A stretch of 64,000 nucleotides of DNA, taken from Hymenobacter negativus. GTDB taxonomy: Bacteria > Bacteroidota > Bacteroidia > Cytophagales > Hymenobacteraceae. Both the position numbers and the translations under genes were made by a program. The stretch covers positions 181,984 to 245,983 of the forward strand of contig NZ_JAGETZ010000010.1 of NCBI RefSeq assembly GCF_017571495.1, read 5' to 3'. Shown here one piece after another: positions 42,498 to 50,211 of the stretch. The number at the start of each line of letters is the position of its first letter. The first letter of the stretch is position 1. The notes under the pieces were generated by a model that made no database searches, was not told the origin of the DNA, and was given only the letters and a program-made list of their open reading frames with translations.

Positions 42498-43841
42498 CTA
42501 ATTGTAGCCTGGTTTTTCATATAGGTCAACGACCACAGCTGCTACATTGGCTGCTGACGGCCTTAGCGGCCTTTCCTGGGTGCTATAGAAAACCAGCGCT
42601 GCTACCGCCGTTGCTGCCGCTAGTGCCGCCAATGCCAGGAAGGCTCCGCTCCAGCCCTGGTGCTCGGCCAGCCGGCCGGTGAGCCACAGCGCCCCCGTGC
42701 CGCCCACATAGCCCACGGCATCGACCAGGCCCGCCGCCGTAGCCGCGCCCTGCCGCCCGCCCGCATCGAGTGCCATGGCCCCGGCCAAAAAAGAGTAGGG
42801 ACCCAACAAAAGCAGCCCAACGAGCGAAATGAGCACCAGCGGTAGCAGGCCGCCACTGGTTGGCTGGGCCATGAGCACCAGCACGGGCACCAGCCCTAGG
42901 CAGGCTGCCAGCAGCAAGGGGCCGCGCTGCCCCCGCAGCCAAGTATCGGAGAGGTAGCCTGCACCTAGAATCGACAGCATCCCAAAGGCCGAATACAGCG
43001 CGCTGTACTGCGAGGCCGCGCTTTCGGAGAGGTGTGCGGCTTCCACCAGATAAGTCGGCACCCAGAAGCTAAAGGCTTCTCGTAGCGCAGTGAGGCCAAA
43101 TGAGAGCACCAGCAACAGCAAAAAGGCCGGGCTGCGGAAATAAGGCCCCAACAGTGCCCCGAGTGAAGCCGGCTGCTTAGCCGCCAGGCCAGCTTCGAAC
43201 AGGCTGTCCGGGTTGCTGGGTGGTGCCGTTAGGCCCACGCTGGCGGGTGTGCTGGCCAGCGTAAACCAGTTGGCCAGCGCTACCAGGGCCAGGATAGCTG
43301 CCGCTACCCCAAACAGCCCCCGCCACCCCATACCCAGCACCAGCAGCTGGCCCAGCAGCAGCTTGGCGGCAATATCACCCACTAAGTAGCTAAGGCTGAG
43401 CAGACCCATTATCTTGCCGTAGGAGCGGTATGAAAACCAGTGCGCCGTGATTTTGACCAGGCCCGCCCAGCCCATTGCCTGCACCAGCCGATTGAGCGCC
43501 CAGGCCACAAAAAACACCGCCACCCCCTGCCCCAGCCCAAATGCAACCGTGGCGGCCACGGCCCCCACCATGCCGAGCAGGAAGATTTTCTTACCGCCTA
43601 GGAAGTCGCCCAGCACCCCGTTTACCACCTTACCAGCGGCATAAAAAAGCACCCCCACCGAGGCAATCTGCCCCATCACTTCCTTATTGAGCCCCTGGCT
43701 ACCAAACTCGCGGATGAGCAGCGGAGCGGCCACGGCCAGATTCGAGCGGCACAGGTAATAGGCGCTGTAGCCCACAAACAAACCCGCGGCCGTGCGCAGT
43801 TGCCAACGTTGCAAAGGGGTATGCAGCAGAAGCTTGGCCAT
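42498..43841 (-). CDS. MFS permease of the organophosphate:phosphate antiporter (OPA) type
   Basis: This 447-residue protein has 12 predicted membrane segments. The N-terminal GYSAYYLCRSNLAVAAPLLI matches the OPA (GlpT/UhpT/UhpC) signature, and the loop between helices 2 and 3 reads GVLGDFLGGKK. OPA members exchange phosphate esters for phosphate. In a cluster with PhnZ-like and phosphonatase-like enzymes the likely cargo is an organophosphonate. It lies 247 bases upstream of the PhnZ-like gene on the same strand and may have its own promoter. Confidence 0.82.
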   Translation of the reverse strand: MAKLLLHTPLQRWQLRTAAGLFVGYSAYYLCRSNLAVAAPLLIREFGSQGLNKEVMGQIASVGVLFYAAGKVVNGVLGDFLGGKKIFLLGMVGAVAATVAFGLGQGVAVFFVAWALNRLVQAMGWAGLVKITAHWFSYRSYGKIMGLLSLSYLVGDIAAKLLLGQLLVLGMGWRGLFGVAAAILALVALANWFTLASTPASVGLTAPPSNPDSLFEAGLAAKQPASLGALLGPYFRSPAFLLLLVLSFGLTALREAFSFWVPTYLVEAAHLSESAASQYSALYSAFGMLSILGAGYLSDTWLRGQRGPLLLAACLGLVPVLVLMAQPTSGGLLPLVLISLVGLLLLGPYSFLAGAMALDAGGRQGAATAAGLVDAVGYVGGTGALWLTGRLAEHQGWSGAFLALAALAAATAVAALVFYSTQERPLRPSAANVAAVVVDLYEKPGYN

Positions 43842-44174
43842 GGTGAGCGAACCGGTAATTAAGAAGGCACCAGCTCGCCAGCATTTTTCAAAATACCGGC
43901 TGATTGCTAATGCTTTGGAACCACAAAGTTGGGTTTATGCAAAGCGTCTGCTGTTGTGAGCACGTTGTTTGTCTGTTAACAAATAGCGTGTGTTTGTTGA
44001 GTATAAGTAAAGTATTCCTTCGCACGAAAAGCTTCGAATTGCCTTTACTTAGCGGTGATACATGCATCAAGGCTACCCGTTCGGGTATAAGGTCAATGCC
44101 ATGACGTATATTTATACCCGAACGGGTGCTATAAAGTCATTTGCGTTCTAAATAACCCCGTTCGGGTATACATT
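43842..44174. other. Divergent regulatory region between the permease and hip operon
   Basis: The 333 bases carry promoters for the minus-strand permease and the plus-strand toxin-antitoxin operon. The permease side is AT-rich and contains TGTTAACA (43974-43981), a possible operator. The hip side contains three phased palindromes, listed separately. Confidence 0.5.
44075..44170. promoter_or_regulatory. Three phased HipB-type operators
   Basis: Three copies of the palindrome ACCCG-TT/AA-CGGGT, each with an adjoining TATA, occur at 44075-44089, 44113-44127 (inverse orientation) and 44156-44170 (first base changed to C). Their centres lie 41 and 40 bases apart, about four helical turns, so bound dimers would face the same side of the DNA. 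The third copy ends 5 bases before the hipB start codon. Autoregulation by the HipB-like protein is the natural reading. Confidence 0.85.
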
Positions 44175-44399
44175 ATGCTCAACCCTCTGTCTGCATTCGT
44201 CAAGCAGCGGCGCAAGCTGCTCCAATTGTCCCAACCGGACCTAGCTGCTAAAGCTGGTGTAGGCCTGCGGTTCGTGCGGGAGTTGGAACAGGGCAAAGCC
44301 ACGTTGCGGCTGGATAAAGTGAACCTGGTGTTGCGCTTGTTTGGCCATGAGTTGGCTCCTGCTCCACTAGACCGTACTCATCTTATCCAAGAGGCATGA
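44175..44399 (+). CDS. hipB: HipB-like antitoxin/repressor
   Basis: This 74-residue protein is a compact XRE helix-turn-helix domain (about 7-60: VKQRRKLLQLSQPDLAAKAG, VGLRFVRELEQGKATLRL) with a short acidic-ending tail. In tripartite HipBST systems HipB is the DNA-binding partner and HipS is the antitoxin proper. It begins right after three palindromic operators and its stop overlaps the hipS start by four bases. Confidence 0.85.
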   Translation: MLNPLSAFVKQRRKLLQLSQPDLAAKAGVGLRFVRELEQGKATLRLDKVNLVLRLFGHELAPAPLDRTHLIQEA

Positions 44400-44725
44400 A
44401 AAAGGCCGAAGTACACTTGCACGGGCAGCTGGCGGGGCACCTTACTCAGGACGAGCAAGGCTACACCTTCGCCTATTCGCCTCTTTACCTACTCACCAGC
44501 GCTCCGGAGCCGGTGAGCCTGACGTTGCCGCTCCGCTCCGCGGCCTACGTAGAGCGGGTGCTGTTTCCTTTTTTTGATGGGCTGATTCCCGAAGGCTGGC
44601 TGCTGGAAGTGGCCGAGAAGAACTGGAAGCTCAACGCCCGCGACCGCATGGGCCTGCTGCTGGCCTGCTGCCGCGACTGCATCGGGGCAGTGAGTATTTA
44701 CCCGCTCGAAACCGCCGACGCATGA
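44396..44725 (+). CDS. hipS: HipS-like antitoxin (HipA N-subdomain 1 as a separate protein)
   Basis: This 109-residue protein corresponds to the N-terminal subdomain of HipA: VHLHGQLAGHLTQDEQGYTFAYSP, then SLTLPLRSAAY and FFDGLIPEGWLLE. In ordinary HipA this segment is fused to the kinase; as a separate gene between hipB and the kinase it is the HipS of the HipBST class, where it neutralises the HipT toxin. It overlaps both neighbours by four bases, giving a translationally coupled triad. Confidence 0.87.
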   Translation: MKKAEVHLHGQLAGHLTQDEQGYTFAYSPLYLLTSAPEPVSLTLPLRSAAYVERVLFPFFDGLIPEGWLLEVAEKNWKLNARDRMGLLLACCRDCIGAVSIYPLETADA

Positions 44726-45675
44726 ACCGCTGCCTTTACTGCTACCAGCCCCTGCCCGCCCCCGACAGCCCCGCGTACCATTCGGCATGCAGTCGCAAAC
44801 TATTTGGCAGAGCCCTGCCGCCAGCGTTTCCCTACACCGAGGCCGAGATGCTAGCCCTGGCCGAAGCCGTTGTGCGCCAGCACATCACCGTAACGGGCGT
44901 GCAGCCCAAGCTTTCGCTGACCGTAGCGCCGGCGGGAGCAGCCGGGCAGTCCGGCCGCTTCACCATTGTCGGGGCGCTCGACGGCGAATACATTCTTAAG
45001 CCGCCCACGGCCCGCTACCCGCACCTGCCCGAAGTGGAAGACCTGACCATGCACCTGGCCACGCTGGCCCGCTTGCATACGGTACCCCACGGGCTGCTGC
45101 GCCTCGAAGGTGGAGCGCTGGCCTATGTCACGCGCCGCATCGACCGGCAGAAGGGCCGCAAACTGGCCATGGAAGACATGTGCCAACTCACCGAGCGCCT
45201 GACGGAAAATAAGTACGACGGCTCCCACGAACAGGTGGCCAAAGTTATTCTGAAGCACTCGGCTAACCCCGGCCTGGACGTAGTCAACTACTACGAGCTG
45301 GTGCTTTTCTGCTTTCTGACCGGCAATGCCGACATGCACCTGAAGAATTTCTCGCTGCTCCAAACGCCCGGCCTGGGCTATGGCCTGGCCCCGGCCTATG
45401 ACCTGGTGGCCACCGCGCTGGTCAACCCCACTGACACAGAGGAATTGGCCCTCACCCTCAACGGCAAGAAGAAGCGGCTGCGGCAGTCAGACTTCCGGCA
45501 GGCCGCACAGCGGGCCGGCATTGATGATAAAGTGGTGACCGGTATGCTCACGCGCTTTACCAAGGCAAAACCAGCTTGGCAGGAGTTTATCGACATTAGC
45601 TTTTTGCCGGAGAAACTCAAGGAGCAATTTCACACCCTTCTGAACCACCGCCTTGCTCAATTAGACCTGGTTTAA
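44722..45675 (+). CDS. hipT: HipT-like serine/threonine kinase toxin
   Basis: This 317-residue HipA-like kinase lacks the N-subdomain supplied by HipS. It begins with a small Cys motif (CLYC...HSAC, residues 4-23), probably metal-binding. The loop before GVQPKL reads TVT at residues 56-58, where the E. coli HipT has the autophosphorylated SIS motif, so threonines may take that role. The kinase core has EYILKP, GNADMHLKNFSL (catalytic Asp) and AYDLVAT (metal Asp). Known HipT phosphorylates tryptophanyl-tRNA synthetase; the target here is unknown. Confidence 0.87.
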   Translation: MNRCLYCYQPLPAPDSPAYHSACSRKLFGRALPPAFPYTEAEMLALAEAVVRQHITVTGVQPKLSLTVAPAGAAGQSGRFTIVGALDGEYILKPPTARYPHLPEVEDLTMHLATLARLHTVPHGLLRLEGGALAYVTRRIDRQKGRKLAMEDMCQLTERLTENKYDGSHEQVAKVILKHSANPGLDVVNYYELVLFCFLTGNADMHLKNFSLLQTPGLGYGLAPAYDLVATALVNPTDTEELALTLNGKKKRLRQSDFRQAAQRAGIDDKVVTGMLTRFTKAKPAWQEFIDISFLPEKLKEQFHTLLNHRLAQLDLV

Positions 45676-46049
45676 TTGCCTACTGTTACTCATGAGGCAT
45701 CACAGGTGTGCGCTAATGCAAAGAGTTAGCGGGAATGCTACTGGCCTACCCTGGTTCACCGATTTGACCTGTGGCAGGCAGTTATTTACCGCCATCTTTC
45801 TGTTTTCTGACCTGAGCATGCTGAGTTATGTAGCCGGCCCACACATACGGGGCGCCAGCTGCAACCTAATGCATCAGAAGAAATTGGCCTTGGCAGCAGG
45901 CTTGGGAGGGTGGTTTTTGGGCCGACACTCGCATTGCTGGCGGGCACACGCTAATATTGCTAATCCGGGGTAGCACCACCGGTTTGGAAGCTTCCATCTG
46001 CTTGTTTACACAGTCGTAGCTGATGGTAAACAGCGCATCGTAAATTCCC
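45676..46049. other. Intergenic region after the hip operon
   Basis: The 374 bases show no credible gene; a 93-codon plus-strand frame has no domain and unusual composition. No terminator of standard form is evident after hipT. Confidence 0.35.
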
Positions 46050-46607
46050 ATGCTTGCTATTCAATTCACGCCGTTTCCGGTATTGCACACGCCGCGACTC
46101 ATCCTGCGGCAGCTCACTCCCGATGATGCCCCCGCAGTGCAGTTCTTTCGCTCCGATGCAGCATTCCTGCGCTATGTGCCCCGCGAGCCGGAACCTTCCA
46201 TGCAACAGGCCCAAGAGCATATCCAACTGTTGCACGATAATTGGGCGAACAACATATCTATTACATGGGGACTGAGCTGGCCCAACCAGCCGGACCTATT
46301 GGGTACCATCTGTTTGTGGAACCTGCAGCCCGAAAATTATCGGGCCGAAATCGGCTATGGGCTGCACCCGGTGCACAGCCGGCAGGGGCTGATGAGTGAG
46401 GCAATGGCCGCCGTGGTCCGTTTCGGCCTCGAGACCATGAAGCTGCATAGCATCGAGGCGCATCTGGACCCGGGGAACGACGCCTCTATCCGGCTATTGG
46501 AAAAGCACGGCTTTGTTCGCGAAGGCCTGTTTCGCGAAAACATCTACTTCGGGGGCCAATTTCTGGATACGGCCGTGTATACCCGATGGGCTCCGGCCCA
46601 GGTTTAA
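46050..46607 (+). CDS. GNAT acetyltransferase, RimJ/RimL type
   Basis: This 185-residue protein begins with LHTPRLILRQLTPDDAPAV, the N-terminus of RimJ/RimL-like GNAT enzymes. The acetyl-CoA loop is HPVHSRQGLMSEAM and the final part reads DPGNDASIRLLEKHGFVREG. It likely transfers acetyl groups to a protein N-terminus or a small amine. It stands alone between non-coding regions; a long perfect palindrome lies about 90 bases downstream. Confidence 0.88.
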   Translation: MLAIQFTPFPVLHTPRLILRQLTPDDAPAVQFFRSDAAFLRYVPREPEPSMQQAQEHIQLLHDNWANNISITWGLSWPNQPDLLGTICLWNLQPENYRAEIGYGLHPVHSRQGLMSEAMAAVVRFGLETMKLHSIEAHLDPGNDASIRLLEKHGFVREGLFRENIYFGGQFLDTAVYTRWAPAQV

Positions 46608-47015
46608 TTCTGAGCAAAATTATTTAAAAAATTAATGTATTTATAATTTTGCAAATTAAAAAGACTGCTGGAGTGGCTCTTTAGAGCGATGCTATTGTTG
46701 CTGTGGTCAGTTGCGCCGGCGCAACTGACCACAGCAATAACTGGTGCTGAGCGATACGGCGCGGGAATACAGCACGGGCCGCAGCTGAGACCTGCTAGTG
46801 TTAATAAGCCGCCTTTCCTTTGCTAATCGAAATGAGCCACGGGCATAACGCCGCCAAATGACCGGCATACATTTGCATCGAAAACCACAGCGTTACTTTA
46901 GCTGGCTAAATAACCTTCCTATTCAGGGTAGCTTTTAGGCAAGTTCCGCACCTCGTCGGCACGTGCATTAAAGCCCACACGTTCATACCATCAGAGCTTT
47001 TTCAAGCCTTGCTAT
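46608..47015. other. Intergenic region with AT-rich stretch and long palindrome
   Basis: The 408 bases start with an AT-rich segment (46615-46665) and contain the palindrome at 46698-46737. The rest, up to the next gene, shows no protein or RNA gene I can recognise. Confidence 0.45.
46698..46737. repeat. Loopless perfect 40-base palindrome
   Basis: Two perfect 20-base arms meet without a spacer (46698-46717 and 46718-46737; centre GCGCCGGCGC), and three further outer pairs with one wobble extend it to 46695-46740. It lacks a T-tract on either side except for the flanking TTATT-like ends. It could be a terminator, a cruciform or a recombination target. Confidence 0.8.
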
Positions 47016-47750
47016 ATGTCCCCCGAAACCCTTCTGAGCGAACAACTCCGCACCCAATTGCAAAGCCTATTGCTTACTAAGCAGCAACTACAGATAGCGC
47101 CGGCCGAACGCCCAGCCGCTTCACAGTTATTTTCGCACATCGGTGGTGACCCCTACTTTGAAACCGGCGAAACCTGGCCCACCAACCCCGATACCGCCCA
47201 ACCCCTGGAACTCATCTTTCAACTGGTGAACCCTGATGGGGCCATGCCCTGGCCATTTGAAGCGCAGGTAGTGCAATTCTACCAGAATTACCACTGGGGC
47301 GAACTGCCGTTTGATGATGGTGACCCGCATAACTTCCGCGTAAAAACCTACCCCCGCATTCGGCCCGAGCACTTGATTCAGGTACCCCGGCCCGTCGCGC
47401 TGCCGCCCATTGAATTCAGCCATATCCGCACCCAGGCAGCCCCTTCCCTACCCGACGTAGACGAGTTGGAAGACATCTCCCCTGCTTTGAAGGCCCTATG
47501 TGAGCAACTGCGCCCCAAAAATTGGCGCAAGGCCTATCAACAAGCCGTAACGGAACTGGCTGGGGAGCCCGACCTGGGTTCCTGGGTGGGCGGCTACGCG
47601 AAATGGCTGCAAGGAGCCTATCCCACGGGCACATTCTGGCTGCAATTCGATAGCACCGAGGACTTTGCCTGGGGCGATTCCGGCCTGCTTTATTTCTGTG
47701 TGGATGGCCACGACCCCGCCACCATCTCCTTCCAACTACAAAGCTGCTGA
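47016..47750 (+). CDS. DUF1963 (YwqG-like) protein
   Basis: This 244-residue protein matches the DUF1963 pattern: SHIGGDPYFETGETWP near residues 40-55, LELIFQLVN, and the late block FWLQFDSTEDFAWGDSGLLYFCVDG. The fold is known from YwqG, but the function is not. No signal peptide is seen. Its stop overlaps the start of the next gene by one base (TGATG), so the two are coupled. Confidence 0.8.
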   Translation: MSPETLLSEQLRTQLQSLLLTKQQLQIAPAERPAASQLFSHIGGDPYFETGETWPTNPDTAQPLELIFQLVNPDGAMPWPFEAQVVQFYQNYHWGELPFDDGDPHNFRVKTYPRIRPEHLIQVPRPVALPPIEFSHIRTQAAPSLPDVDELEDISPALKALCEQLRPKNWRKAYQQAVTELAGEPDLGSWVGGYAKWLQGAYPTGTFWLQFDSTEDFAWGDSGLLYFCVDGHDPATISFQLQSC

Positions 47751-48229
47751 TGCATAAGCTCCTCCTACTAGGGGTCACTCTGGCACTCACCAGCCTGGCT
47801 CCGCCTACCTACAAAACCTATTATAACCAGCGCTTTGGCTACCGCATTGACTACCCGGCCGACCTCCGCCCCCAACCCGAGGCTGGCAACGGCGACGGTC
47901 GTCGCTTTGTGTCGGCCGATGGGCAGACCGTGCTCAGCGCCTACGCCGGCTACAACGTTCTGGATGAAGGCCTGGCCGCAGACCGAAGAATAGCCCGGCA
48001 GAGCTGGCAGAAGAAGCACGCCACCATCACCCTCGACCAGCTCACGCGCACGGGCTACGTCCTTTCCGGACAGCTGCAGGGCACGATTTTCTACGAGAAA
48101 ACGGTGCTCAAAAACAACACGCTTACCACCTTCCTGTGGGAGTATCCGGCCACTCGCAAGGCTGCGATGGATGCCGTCATTCAACACACCGTCCAGACGC
48201 TGCAGCCCAGTGTGGCAGGCGACGACTAA
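47750..48229 (+). CDS. Secreted protein of unknown function
   Basis: This 159-residue protein has a signal peptide (LLLLGVTLALTSLAPP) and a mature domain that opens YYNQRFGYRIDYPADLRP, resembling the start of PsbP-like or lipoprotein domains seen in many secreted Bacteroidota proteins. The end, AAMDAVIQHTVQTLQP, supports that fold (a helix packed on a sheet). The gene is coupled to the DUF1963 gene. Function unknown. Confidence 0.65.
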   Translation: MHKLLLLGVTLALTSLAPPTYKTYYNQRFGYRIDYPADLRPQPEAGNGDGRRFVSADGQTVLSAYAGYNVLDEGLAADRRIARQSWQKKHATITLDQLTRTGYVLSGQLQGTIFYEKTVLKNNTLTTFLWEYPATRKAAMDAVIQHTVQTLQPSVAGDD

Positions 48230-48326
48230 ACTTGGGAAGAGAATTCAGCCACCTATATTTCTACCTTATGAGATTCTTTAAAAGCAATTTAGCACGTAAT
48301 ACCTAAAGCTAACTTACAACCTGTGG

Positions 48327-49481
48327 CTAAGCGACCAACTGTGCCAACTGTTGCTCCAGGTCCCTAATGATGAGCTGCACACGCTCAACGGCGGGGGGAC
48401 GGGTTTCGTCGTTGTAGATAACGGCAGTTTGCACGAAGTTCAAGCTGATGCGGGCATCGTCCAGTTGGCTTTCCAGCTTCTTGTACTTGGCCAGCGCGGC
48501 GGGCTTGAGCTTGGCCTTAACCGGGGCCTGCTGAGCTTTTTGGTAGGCAGGCAGCAGGTACCCATCAGTCAGGGCTTTGAATACTGCCCCGCCTTCTTTC
48601 TTCACCTTGCCGGCTTTCACCTGGGCGCGCACCGAGGAAATCACAAAGTGGATATAGCCTTCGTCGTAGTCTCCCGCCGTCAGACGCCCTTGGATGATGG
48701 CCAAGCTGCTGCTTGATACACCGGCTGCAAGCACGGCAGTTTCCCACTCCGAGGCGGCTACCTCGGGCAGGGCAGTGGCTGTGCCGCTGGCCTGAAACAG
48801 AAACCGTATCTCGGTCACTTCCCGTCCCTGCTTGATGGCTTCGTAAGTAAAGGGCAAGTCGGTCTGGGCCAGTTCCTCCCGGGCCCGTTCCAATACCCGG
48901 GCCCGGAAGTTGTTAAAACGGTCGTACTCCTCACTCAGCCCTAGAATGGCCTTGAGCTCGTCGAGCCGAATCGTCCGCTTACCAAAGGCGGCGTATTCGC
49001 GCAGCAGCCAGTAGATGCGGTAGGAGCTGGCACTTTTCAGCTTGAGCAGCTCGGTGAGCTGGGCCTTTGTGAAGTTATCGCGCAGTTCCAGCAGGTAGTC
49101 GCGCAACAAGTCGTTGAACTGTGCCTCGATGATGCCTTCCCCCTCGATGTAGGTGGCATACGCCAGCAGGGGAATAACCGTGAAGCTGGGCTTTTTCAGG
49201 GGCCGGCCATCCACGCCTAGCTTCTCGATGAGCAAGGTCCGGCTGGTAAAGTCCTTGAGCATCTTGCGCACCTTCTCGTAGATGCTGTTGCTGGACGTAG
49301 CGCCCATCACCTCCCGCGCCGACACTTGGCATTTGGCAAATGAAGTATCCTCGCGCTGCACCCGCGCCAACAAAGCCAGAAAGAGCCGGGACTCCGTCGT
49401 ATTCAGGTCAAAGCGGGCATTAACCAAGGCATTGTGCTGCACCACCAATGGGTGAGCAACCGGAAACAGAGCAGGATTCAT
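48327..49481 (-). CDS. Rep_3-family replication initiator
   Basis: This 384-residue protein is a winged-helix initiator of iteron plasmids. It has two WH domains: the first spans about 10-115 (VVQHNALVNARFDLNTTESRLFLALLARV), the second about 120-230 (LKLKSASSYRIYWLLREYAAFGKRTIRLDELKAILGL). A C-terminal extension of about 150 residues follows, longer than in small Rep_3 proteins. The ATG at 49481 is chosen because the frame upstream reads only the iterons. The iterons begin 92 bases upstream, so Rep can bind to the origin and to its own promoter. Confidence 0.88.
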   Translation of the reverse strand: MNPALFPVAHPLVVQHNALVNARFDLNTTESRLFLALLARVQREDTSFAKCQVSAREVMGATSSNSIYEKVRKMLKDFTSRTLLIEKLGVDGRPLKKPSFTVIPLLAYATYIEGEGIIEAQFNDLLRDYLLELRDNFTKAQLTELLKLKSASSYRIYWLLREYAAFGKRTIRLDELKAILGLSEEYDRFNNFRARVLERAREELAQTDLPFTYEAIKQGREVTEIRFLFQASGTATALPEVAASEWETAVLAAGVSSSSLAIIQGRLTAGDYDEGYIHFVISSVRAQVKAGKVKKEGGAVFKALTDGYLLPAYQKAQQAPVKAKLKPAALAKYKKLESQLDDARISLNFVQTAVIYNDETRPPAVERVQLIIRDLEQQLAQLVA

Positions 49482-49572
49482 GGGTGGGAAGGCAGCAGGT
49501 GGCGGAAGGCAGGGAGGTAAAAATACACGTTTTACAGCCATTCGACTACAAGATTCTAAATAAGAAGTCGTG

Positions 49573-49691
49573 TCACCCCCTTTTTGTAGTCGCATTGCCT
49601 GCCTTTCACCCCCTTTTTGTAGTCGTGTCACCCCCTTTTTGTAGTCGTGTCACCCCCTTTTTGTAGTCGTGTCACCCCCTTTTTGTAGTCG
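49573..49691 (+). repeat. Five direct iterons
   Basis: The 20-base unit TCACCCCCTTTTTGTAGTCG occurs exactly at 49573, 49606, 49628, 49650 and 49672. Spacings are 33, 22, 22 and 22 bases, that is three and two helical turns, so all sites face the same side of the helix. Confidence 0.95.
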
Positions 49692-49853
49692 CATGCGCTT
49701 GTATTATATTATGAATGAATAAGTTATGGACAGGGTAAACTAGTAAACTTTATAAACAAAGTAAACTACTAGTTATTTTTAGCAGTCTTTTTTTAAGGTT
49801 TTTGAAGCTTAAGCGAAAGCATCAGCTATCAAGTAGTTGGATAAGGGGCCGCG

Positions 49854-49873
49854 TCACCCCCTTTTTGTAGTCG
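49854..49873 (+). repeat. Single direct iteron beyond the AT-rich core
   Basis: One exact copy of the 20-base iteron in the same orientation as the first five, on the far side of the AT-rich core. Confidence 0.92.
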
Positions 49874-49939
49874 TATGGGCATAAAAACCCTTTCTACTGT
49901 CTATAAACAGCCTTTTCGCACATTCTTACTCTAGATATG

Positions 49940-49981
49940 CGACTACAAAAAGGGGGTGACGCGACTACAAAAAGGGGGTCA
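49940..49981 (-). repeat. Two inverted iterons
   Basis: Two copies in the opposite orientation at 49940-49959 (exact) and 49962-49981 (last bases CA instead of GA), again 22 bases apart. Inverted iterons beyond the core often take part in copy-number control by handcuffing. Confidence 0.92.
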
Positions 49982-50140
49982 ATGCTCCAACTATTCACTC
50001 AGGCCCGTCAAATCCAACCGGCCACGTCTGTTCTTGGTAGCACAGGCAGCAACTGCACCAAATCATTTGGAATACCTTGTGATGCTTCCCATGCATTGGC
50101 CCTTGGACCACCGGCGCAACTGCCCGCTTGTCGAGCTGCT

Positions 50141-50198
50141 AAACCAATCAAGCCGGGCACCCTGCATGATTACGCAGAGTACCCGGCTTGATTGGTTT
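50141..50198 (-). terminator. Strong hairpin downstream of the arylsulfotransferase gene
   Basis: Arms of 25 bases (50141-50165 and 50174-50198), with two wobble positions, surround an 8-base loop. It lies 14 bases after the stop of the minus-strand gene ending at 50212 and close to the origin, so it may also shield the origin from read-through. Confidence 0.75.
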
Positions 50199-50211
50199 AG
50201 AGCTAGCCGGG

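Larger units (their letters stand above)
49568..49985. other. Iteron-type replication origin
   Basis: The region beside the rep gene contains eight copies of a 20-base iteron around an AT-rich core of about 160 bases (49692-49853). The core contains GTAAACT three times (49735, 49743 and 49761) and runs of A/T that could melt. No perfect DnaA box was found; TTATGGACA at 49723 differs from the consensus in two bases. The layout is that of a theta-replicating plasmid origin. Confidence 0.82.

Noticed and set aside
45692..45973. A 93-codon plus-strand frame after the hip operon
   Set aside because: The composition is unlike that of its neighbours, and no domain or conserved pattern is visible.
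49482..49631. An extension of the rep gene upstream with repeated LQKGG words
   Set aside because: The repeated words are only the translation of the iterons; the initiator fold begins at the ATG at 49481.
49560..49985. CRISPR array
   Set aside because: The repeated 20-base units have no variable spacers of constant length and sit beside a Rep_3 gene, so they are iterons.
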